From: Isoperla grammatica | Taxonomy: Eukaryota > Arthropoda > Insecta > Plecoptera > Perlodidae | Assembly (NCBI GenBank): GCA_945910005.1 | Contig: OX246741.1 | Location: 45,371,740 to 45,435,739, forward strand | DNA length: 64,000 nucleotides | Direction: 5' to 3' | Shown: positions 55,580-64,000 of the stretch, piece after piece | Position numbering within the stretch: the stretch's first letter is position 1 | Layout of the letters: each line of letters opens with the position of its first letter | Notes under the pieces: generated by a model | Database searches by the model: none | What the model was told of the DNA's origin: nothing | The model's input: the letters and a program-made list of their open reading frames with translations, nothing else | Position numbers and translations under genes: made by a program

Positions 55580-57078
55580 GCTGGCACTACGCTGGCGCTG
55601 CGAGTGGGAGAATGTGGCAGTGCAAAGCCCCATTACGCAGTACGCACTACGCGTCCGCGGAGAGTTGAGACGCAGTTCACCCAACGACTGAAACAGCGTT
55701 CCGTCTGCCGTTTTGATGCGCGCGAGAATTCAAAGATCATGTTCAAATTTACAAATATTACAAACGATAGATAGAAGAGTTGGTTAATGAAAAGAAGACG
55801 ATACGGCTTATGTATAATGTGCATACTATGTATTAATTTAATTATAGCTTCTTCAAAATTATCTAATTAGTACCTTCACAAATCAACGTTGACACGTTGA
55901 TAAACTTCTAAAGAAATTCATTATAGCTTGAATTCCTTTCCCATTTACTATGTTAATTACTGGTGTGGGGTATGTACGCGATCAGACTTCAGACAACACT
56001 AAACAGATACATTTATTTATACTCATTTGGTCCCACACTGAGAAAAAGAGCCAGAAATGCGTACAATTTCAATGCGTACAGCTGCCTAGGGTGGTGTGAG
56101 TGTGTAGTGCCGAAAGTGGTCATAAAGAAGGGCCGGAGTTCAGTGATCATCCTCCTTCCCCCTTCCTCTTCCCCCCCCCCCCCCCCCCGCCACAAATACA
56201 AGAGGTTTAAAGAGACAATAAAGTGTTGATCAAACATTTTGAAGACTTATTAAAACAAAAACAGAAACTCTTACTACAGCAGTTTTCCAAAAACTTAATG
56301 GTTTTGACTTCTTATATTTAGTTATTGATTAAAAACGAACATGTTGGAGTGTACCTAAGGAACTGCTTCTTTTAGCAAATTATTAATCGTTTTTGGTTTA
56401 TTTCAGATTGTTTCCATTTTACTATATTTTGAAATGTTATGTCTGGTATTTAAAAACACGTACAACTCAGGAATCATTATAATTTGATGTTTATAAATAA
56501 AAAGTACCAGAGTTCGCAACTCCGGTATTAAAAACGGTACCGGTGGGGCGCTCCGGTGCGCTCCGGCTCACTTTCATCACAGGACCTGTGTGTCTGTGTG
56601 TATGTGTGTGTGTAGTTGCGCGTTTCAAAATCGGGACGGTTATGCTCTAAAGTAAACACTAATTATTCAGTGCGATTGTAAATCTTCATGCCCGATAGAC
56701 GTAACAGCATTTTACTTACAAAGTAAATAAAAAGAACCATTTCACTTCAGGAGGAGGACTTTCCGTCTACACCCGGAGTAGCATTTGGCTGACTCTGTCG
56801 GTTGTAAGAGGCAACGAAAAGAGATCCCGCCATTTCCCATTTTCTTACATCCTTCAATCTGAGTTTTCTTATTGGCCAATTTCCAAAAGCCGTGCGTCCG
56901 AATCAGGACCATTGTACGTCGCGTGGGGCAGCTTACGGGAGTCCAGCAAGAGAGGGCAGGGCCCAGTGGGAAGACGAATCTTCAGGGGGACAGAGGGGTG
57001 AATGGGACAGGGTCTCCATTCGCCGCCTCCTTTGGCTAGCAGAGCCACCCTGTACCTATTCTAGCCCGGGCCGAGAGC
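55580..57078. other. Intergenic sequence with poly-C tract
   Basis: An 18-bp poly-C tract lies at 56171-56188. The segment 56510-56700 has a GGTGCGCTCCGG head, a TG-rich block and AT-rich tail, similar in layout to 28208-28380. No gene was identified. Confidence 0.3.
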
Positions 57079-59090
57079 CTAGCAGTGGAATCCGAAACAA
57101 AGCGAACGTGGTACCGACTCCGTTTTACGACTCAAATACATCTCTAGCCTAGCAGCGGAATCCGAACCAAATGCAACGTGGTACATACGCCGTTTTACAA
57201 CCCAAATACATCCATCCCTTTTCCATAGCCTAGCAGCGGAATTCGAACCAAATCCAACGTGGTACCGACGCCGTTTTACGACTCAAATACATCCCTGGCC
57301 TAGCAGCGGAATCCAAACCAAATCCAACGTGGTACCGACGCCGTTTTATGACTCAAATACATCCCTAGCCTAGCAGCGGAATCCGAACCAAATCCAACGT
57401 GGTACCGACGCCGTTTTACGACTCAAATACATCCCTGGCCTAGCAGCGGAATCCGAACCAAATCCAAGGTGGTACCGACGCCGTTTTACGACTCAAATAC
57501 ATCCCTGGCCTAGCAGCGGAATCCGAACCAAATCCAAGGTGGTACCGACGCCGTTTTACAACCCAAATACATCCCTGGCCTAGTAGCGGAATCCGAACCA
57601 AATCCAACGTGGTACCGACGCCGTTTTACAACCCAAATACATCCCTGGCCTAGCAGCGGAATCCGAACCAAATCCAACGTGGTACCGACGCCGTTTTACG
57701 ACTCAAATACATCCCTGGCCTAGCAGCGGAATCTGAACCAAATCCAAGGTGGTACCGACGCCGTTTTACGACTCAAATACATCCCTGGCCTAGCAGCGGA
57801 ATCCGAACCAAATCCAAGGTGGTACCGACGCCGTTTTACGACTCAAATACATCCCTGGCCTAGCAGCGGAATCCGAACCAAATCCAACGTGGTACCGACG
57901 CCGTTTTACGACTCAAATACATCCCTGGCCTAGCAGCGGAATCTGAACCAAATACAAGGTGGTTCCGACATCGTTTTAAGACTCAAATACATCCCTGGCC
58001 TAGCAGCGGAATCCGAACCAAATCCAAGGTGGTACCGACGCCGTTTTACGACTCAAATACATCCCTGGCCTAGCAGCAGAAACCGAACCAAATCCAAGGT
58101 GGTACCGACGCCGTTTTACGACTCAAATACATCCCTGGCCTAGCAGCGGAATCCGAACCAAATCCAACGGTGTGCCGACTCATTTTTACGACTCAAATAC
58201 ATCCCTAGTCTAGCGGCGAAATCCGAACCAAATCCAACGGTGTGCCGACGCATTTTTACGACTCAAATACATACCTAGCAGGCAGCGGAATCCGAACCAA
58301 ATCCAACGGTGTGCCCACGCATTTTTACGACTTAAATACATACCTATCAGGCAGCGGAATCCGAACCAAATCCAACGGTGTGCCCACGCATTTTTACGAC
58401 TCAAATACATACCTAGCAGGCAGCGGAATCCGAACCAAATCCAACGATGTGCCGACGCATTTTTACGACTCAAATACATCTCTAGTCTAGCGGCGAAATC
58501 CGAACCAAATCCAACGGTGTGCCGACGCGTTTTTACGACTCAAATACATCTCTAGTCTAGCAGCGGAATCCAAACCAAATCCAACGTAGTACCGACGCCG
58601 TTTTATGATTCAAATCCTTCTCTAAGCTAGCAGCGAAATCCGAACCAAATCCAACGGTGTGCTGACGCATTTTTACGACTCAAATACATCCCTATAGTCT
58701 AGCGGCGAAATCCGAACCAAATCTTACGGTGTGTCGACGCATTTTTACGACTCAAATACATCTCTAATCTAGCAGCGGAATCCGAACTAAATCCAACGGT
58801 GTGCCGACGCATTTTTACGACTCAAATACATCCCTAGTCTAGCGAAGAGATCCGAACCAAATCTAACGGTGTTTCGACGCATTTTTACGACTCAAATACA
58901 TCTCTAATCTAGCAGCGGAATCCGAACCAAATCCAACGGTGTGCCGACGCATTTTTACGACTCAAATACATCTCTAGTCTAGCAGCGGAATCCAAACCAA
59001 ATCCAACGTAGTACCGACGCCGTTTTACGATTCAAATCCGAAGTTAGTCTAGCAGCAGAATCTACGTTAAATACAACGTTGGACCAACGT
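57079..59090. repeat. 70-bp satellite
   Basis: The unit CTAGCAGCGGAATCCGAACC...TACGACTCAAATACATCCC repeats with a 70-bp step (57371 to 57441, for example). Two subtypes exist: GTGGTACCGACGCCG (left) and GGTGTGCCGACGCATTTTTA (right, from about 58165), with some mixing near 58590 and 59010. Confidence 0.95.
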
Positions 59091-59189
59091 TAAATTGGCG
59101 TCGGTAATCGAAGAAAAATTTTCCGCCGCTGCACGCCACAAATACAACGTCGTTCCGACGCAGCTGATCTACTTGGGGGCTCTCATCGC

Positions 59190-60030
59190 CCTCCGAAGGC
59201 GAGCACATGGACCTCCAATAGTCCTCTTCATCGCCCTCCAAAGGCGAGCACATGGACCTCCAATAGTCCTCCTCATCGCCCTCCGAAGGCAAGCACATGG
59301 ACCTCCAATAGTCCTCCTCATCGCCCTCCAAAGGCGAGCACATGGACCTCCAATAGTCCTCCTCATCGCCCTCCAAAGGCGAGCACATGGACCTCCAATA
59401 GTCCTCCTCATCGCCCTCCAAAGGCGAGCACATGGACCTCCAATAGTTCTCCTCATCGCCCTCCAAAGGCGAGCACATGGACCTCCAATAGTCACCCTCA
59501 TCGCCCTTCAAAGGCGAGCACATGGAACTCCAATAGTCCCCGTCATCGCCCCCCAAAGGCGAGCACATGGACCTCCAATAGTTCTCCTCATCGCCCTCCA
59601 AAGGCGAGCACATGGACCTCCAATAGTCCTCCTCATCGCCTCTAAAGGCGAGCACATGGACCTCCAGTAGTCCCCCTCATCGCCCTCCAAAGGCGAGCAC
59701 ATGGACCTCCAATAGTCCCCCTCATCGCCCTCTAAAGGCGAGCACATGGACCTCCAATAGTCCTCTTCATCGCCTCCAAAGGCGAGCACATGGACCTCCA
59801 ATAGTTCTCCTCATCGCCCTCCAAAGGCGAGCACAAGACTTCCAATAGTCCCCCTTATCGCCCTCCAAAGGCGAGCACATGGACCTCCAGTAGTCCCCCT
59901 CATCGCCCTCCAAAGGCGAGCACATACATAGACCCCCAATCGTCCCCCTCATCGCCCTCCAAAGGCGAGCACATGGACCTCCAGTAGTCCTCCTCATCGC
60001 CCTCCAAAGGCGAGCACATGGACCTCCATT
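59190..60030. repeat. 45-bp minisatellite open on both strands
   Basis: The unit AAGGCGAGCACATGGACCTC...AGTCCTCCTCATCGCCCTCC has a 45-bp step. Because 45 is a multiple of three, long frames appear on both strands (59095-59670 plus; 59062-59655 minus, a 15-residue acidic GDEEDYWRS unit). There is no non-repeat domain or consistent start, so neither is called a gene. Confidence 0.93.
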
Positions 60031-60622
60031 GTACCTCCAGTCGCACATATACATGTAAACACTGTATTTGTCATACATTCATACACACTACACAGTACAC
60101 ATACAACAGAACATCGAGATTAACTGTAGACAAAAAGTGATTGCCCAGCTATAAACTATAGCCTTCTTCGTGCGAGCAAACTGCTGACGTGCGTAGAGCC
60201 GCGCTCAATGACACAAGAAACAACTCACATTCCCAAAAAAAACAAGAGAAAACAGCATATAGAACAGAACAATACTCGCCATACCAAGAGAGAGACGAGC
60301 AAACACACTCAAAGAACACACCAGCCTGTTCCGCCACGCAGTGAGGGCAAGCGAGACGATGCTACACCGAGCAAACCATGCCGCCCACTGCACCTGCAAT
60401 GAGGCTCATCGCGCAAGCATGACAAAGCCAAATCCACGAAACGACAAAACACGCTCACACATACACACACAAATACACACAAACACACACAACCATCATT
60501 CATCACTGTGAGCTAAGACTTGGAATATCGCAAAAACAGCACCGCCCTACCGTTGCCCAAATCCTTAGTTCACAACAGGAAACATCACTTGCGAGCCACA
60601 CATGAAAACCTAGTTCACAGTA
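60031..60622. other. Intergenic sequence with CA-rich tract
   Basis: A (CA)n-like stretch lies at 60451-60495. No gene is supported. Confidence 0.3.
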
Positions 60623-60630
60623 CCTAACCA

Positions 60631-61912
60631 CAGGGGCGGACTGGCAGGTACGGAACTACGGAAACCCGTACGGGGCCCCCCCGGGTGGGGGCCCCCTTGA
60701 GGGCCACCACCCAACCCCCTGAAAATATCTTACGCTATATAGATTATGAAACAAAAGTATAAGAAGAGCATAATATGTATCTCATGTCAGTGAAAAGGGA
60801 CATATAGAGTTATATAGACCATCTAGAAGTGCTACAAAGATTTCCGCTTTCTTCCTCAGAGCTTACTTTTTTATAGTTTAGTTTGAAATATAAAACATGC
60901 CAGTGCTAGAAATTTCTTTAAGCTTATTTTTAAAGTGGTGTCACAGTTCAACATGTTGTTCGACACACCTATCATCATTTATCGATTTTTTCACGTGTTT
61001 TATATGCGTTCTAGACAAATTAATAGGAAAAAAGAACTCTCAAGATTTCTGCTCGCTAGCTCGCTACTTGAGGGAGACTTTTGATAGTTTGCGAGTAAAC
61101 TTTGTTATATCTGAAAGTACCATTTTGACCATTTATAATAGAATAGGCTCTGTAAAAATTAAATAAAGGAGTTTTCAAGTCGTGTGTCGTTTCAAAGCCA
61201 CTTTCTGTAAAATAGCTGACTGAAAATCGGGCTGATCACGTGTCTATAAGCGTTCAAAATTTAAAAAGGCGAACTTTGTGGCAATATCTATCGGCGCCTA
61301 CTGAAATCCGATCCAGCGCAGCACTAGCCATAAGATTACTTCTCAAATGACAGGATCGAACTCCTATCCTAGACCTATGACGTTAGGAATTATCAGTGTA
61401 ATATTGACTTTATTTTAATTGTTTTTCATGATAGGATTTCGCCTCAAAACGCGTTTTAGTCCACTAAGCATCATGCAGGGCCGAAAATTGTTTTGCCATC
61501 GGCGACGTTGCCTTCGGCGGCAGGGGCTTCGCCCCCGACCCAGCTGCATACCCAGCTAGAACACTCGTTACGAGTACAAATTACACGATGCGAGTGGACA
61601 ACTAGTAGTCGATATTTGTAGAGGGTTGTGAAACAAAATAGTTTGAAATATACAACTGCCAGTGTTGGGAAAGTTTCTTCATCAATTTCGTTTTTGAAAG
61701 TGGTGTTCACAGCTCAACACGTTGTTGCACATAACTATCATCATTTATCGATTTTTAAACGTGTATATATGCGTTCTAACAAAATAGAAGGCTGAAAAAT
61801 TTTCGCCTCCGGCGGCTGGGGCTTCGCCCCCGACCCCTTAAAGCTTCGCCAAGTCCCGGGGCCCCTAATATCCTTTTCCGTACGGGGCCCTTACCCCCCC
61901 AGTCCGCCTCTG
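60631..61912. mobile_element. hAT-type non-autonomous element, 1,282 bp, with internal duplication
   Basis: The ends CAGGGGCGGACTGG and CCAGTCCGCCTCTG are inverted repeats with one mismatch, enclosed by the exact 8-bp duplication CCTAACCA (60623-60630 and 61913-61920). GTACGGGGCCC occurs close to both ends. A ~160-bp segment is present twice in direct orientation (about 60865-61025 and 61635-61795), and GGGGCTTCGCCCCCGACC occurs at 61525 and 61817. Confidence 0.94.
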
Positions 61913-61920
61913 CCTAACCA

Positions 61921-62199
61921 CATATGCATTACGCAAAACATAGCATGCACTTCTTTAACAGCACCGTGTAACATGTTCTCTAGGAAAAATTCAAGACTAC
62001 ACAAGAACTAATGACGTCAACAGAAACGCGATGCCACTGCACACACAGCAAAACAGCACAGAGATGAATGAACACTTCCTGACCTACATAGACAAACTAG
62101 CAAAGACTCATAGCCACGATATAACAATTAAAATAAAAAATTGAATTTAGAGAGAAAAAAAAACTAGGAAAACAAAAAAACTGCCTGACCTGGGTAGTC
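61921..62199. other. Intergenic A-rich sequence
   Basis: Nothing could be assigned; A-rich from 62120 to 62190. Confidence 0.3.
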
Positions 62200-63370
62200 C
62201 AAATACAACAAAACTAAGTTTTGCAACGGCGCTTCCACCATTTGTTAGATCATAAAACAATTTGTCACAAAACTAAGTCCTGTGATAAACCAATTTGTCA
62301 TAAAGCAAATTGGATCCGGCAGCCTCCACCATATGTTAGATAGCGAGAACCTACCGTGACATCCATCCATTTCCGTCGGCTCGGCCTCGAACCCACGGAC
62401 TCCAAAGTCGACGGACCCGTAGAAGTACTGGGGCGTAGCTCTAGGGGTGGTTCTCACATCATAGGGATCGGGACATACCAATTCAGGCAGTTTAGGTCTT
62501 AGATTGACAAGACTTTGGTTCAAACAATAGAGGAACCGCAATTTATTAGAATACACATTTATCCTACGTGGCTGAGTTATGGCGAATCTGTCTATAGGCA
62601 TTCCAGGTCCGATGGACTTAACCTTACTATCCAGAGGGTAGCTGTAACCCCTATACCTTGGCTTCTCGGTGGCTGACTCCAACCCCGTGTTGTGGTTTGG
62701 CTCCGTCGTCCAGGTCCACGATCGGTCTCCATGTCCTTCCCTCTGGGTCTACCGTAGTTCCTTCCACCGTTCCACCTTGGCACAGGTCTACCTCCTCTTC
62801 CGTTCCATGATTGAATGCCCCGAATTACACACGTGCTCCCTCGCACCTAGACTTTCCTACGTCATACCCCAGTCAACCCCTCTCTGCCCTACGCTGGCTG
62901 TACTTAGTCATAAATTACCAATCAGACTACTCGGTTCGACCCCCTCCCATAACAATCACAAATGAGTGGGGCCAGGCTCTACTGACGTCACCACCGAACC
63001 AGCGCCCTCCTAAACCGAGTAGTCAGCGAAGTTGCCGCAATCATTGCCCTCAATACTGCAACAATTATTATTGAAATAACCAACGCTCTGGGCTGACGAA
63101 ATAGCCAGCACAGCGCATACCTTAATTGTGAAAGAAAACTGTAAATGACAAACTAACACAATCAAGATATCAATATATCACCAAGAAGGAGATTACACCT
63201 GTAAAAGTTATAAAGTACCAACTTTTACATGACAATATGACGGAGAAGAGCCGATGGAGAAGTTCTCTCCTTTAACTACTCTAGTGGAAGTACCTCAGAT
63301 AACACTCTGTTATCTTCTCTCGGCTTTAATCAATGATAATTTAGGCGCGCAACACAACACACGTTACATG
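62200..63370 (-). mobile_element. Possible LTR with primer-binding-like sites
   Basis: On the minus strand ATCTAACA is followed by a TGGTGGAGGCTGCC box (near 62335-62310) and again by TGGTGGAAGCGCCG (near 62245-62225), resembling an LTR 3' end plus tRNA-primer site, duplicated 100 or so bases apart. A TGTAACGTGTG start near 63369 would give a ~1-kb LTR. Coding-like frames lie inside (62846-62592 rich in Arg/Gly; 62682-62245). The reading is tentative; no second LTR is in the window. Confidence 0.3.
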
Positions 63371-63425
63371 TTGTACTCGCTCTATTAGAGACCTACTCGG
63401 TAAAATCGCCTAGCTAGGACCTAGA

Positions 63426-63463
63426 CAAGGTCTACTCGATTTACTCCTAGCGGAGTAATAGTG
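63426..63463. mobile_element. Possible truncated mini-MITE (copy C)
   Basis: It begins CAAGGTCTACTCGATTTACT, like copy B, and folds onto GGAGTAATAGTG at its other end. GGACCTAGA flanks it on both sides (63417-63425 and 63464-63472), again a 9-bp direct repeat, although the right one overlaps what could be a diverged terminal repeat. Confidence 0.55.
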
Positions 63464-63806
63464 GGACCTAGACAGTTAGCAGAAACATGCAGTGACCTAG
63501 GCCTAGGGTAGGCCTTTTTTATTCGTTATAATAAGTTTATCTCCACTCCATCCCATATTCTAGGATTACAACTTACGTAATTTTGTAATTTACTTCCTTG
63601 GGTCATGGGAGGCCTAGGTTTGCCACGGTTCAGGGCCCAGCCAACAACAGGACACAATATAGACAAACAACACCGAACTAGTCCTGGATCCATCCGATAA
63701 TGTAAGTCTAGACGGCAGAGTGAAGACATTCTTGCTTGTCCACATGAAACAGCTTCAACTTGTCAGACCGCAGTAACCTCAATGGCAGGACAACAGATCG
63801 ACTGGG

Positions 63807-64000
<194 letters not shown>

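Noticed and set aside
59062..59670. Long open frames on both strands
   Set aside because: They exist only because the 45-bp tandem unit is a multiple of three; no flanking domain or plausible start.

Overview
This is a 64 kb window of an AT-rich eukaryotic genome, almost certainly a marine invertebrate. The pointers are spliced-gene signals, a very large NACHT-ankyrin receptor gene, BEL/Pao, hAT and piggyBac-type transposons, a CR1/L2-like LINE, tRNA-derived SINEs, and a dispersed palindromic octamer TAGGCCTA that is extremely common between 38 kb and 54 kb. From memory these traits fit an echinoderm or hemichordate best, but the sequence alone does not settle the lineage. There is no sign of prokaryotic organisation.

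Genes. The only large intact host gene is at the left edge: a minus-strand reading frame of at least 2,092 codons (6276 down to the edge, still open). It encodes an N-terminal domain with a D-D...Q-x-K signature like Cap4/DUF4297-type nucleases, a NACHT NTPase, and a long array of 74-residue double ankyrin units. The second host gene is represented by one short plus-strand exon with a SAP DNA-binding motif (43778-43884) ending in a GTAAG donor.

Mobile elements, left to right: a ~690 bp diverged palindrome (8452-9143); a hAT-type MITE (11958-12877); a full-length tRNA-SINE (13944-14219); a second hAT MITE (14715-15522); a tRNA-like SINE head split by an inverted-repeat insert (18092-18560); a dispersed repeat R1 (about 20040-20680); a TA-type MITE R2 (20722-21102); a complete but decayed autonomous hAT (21726-24629) with perfect 8-bp target duplications; a hAT MITE (25227-26102); a 46-bp hairpin satellite (27230-28075); a solo LTR-like block (28706-29241), a LINE 3' end and a (TATG)n tract; a decayed 5'-truncated BEL/Pao retrotransposon on the minus strand (about 38255-31021), itself interrupted by a 1,951-bp TTAA-flanked element with ~500-bp inverted repeats (34784-36734) that contains another SINE; a TTAA MITE (38774-39205); a piggyBac-derived element (39660-40561) and a 56-bp mini-MITE (40594-40649), both inserted in a second copy of R1.

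The right half is dominated by what reads as one 9.3 kb foldback-type element (43903-53213). It has 36-bp terminal inverted repeats flanked by TA. Its arms are long tandem arrays of GTAAC-rich units in opposite orientation (73-bp units on the left, 119-bp units on the right), and its 3.8 kb loop holds a LINE reverse-transcriptase fragment, TAGGCCTA-rich DNA and a copy of R2. It sits 18 bp inside the first intron of the SAP-exon gene. Beyond it lie more mini-MITE copies (55231-55572, 63426), 70-bp and 45-bp tandem arrays (57079-60030), a hAT MITE (60631-61912), a possible LTR end with primer-binding-like motifs (about 62200-63370) and a (GTT)n microsatellite running off the right edge.

How it fits together: apart from the receptor gene and the SAP exon, the window is an archive of nested insertions. 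Several can be ordered in time, and one insertion site has an uninterrupted paralogue in the same window that acts as an empty-site control.
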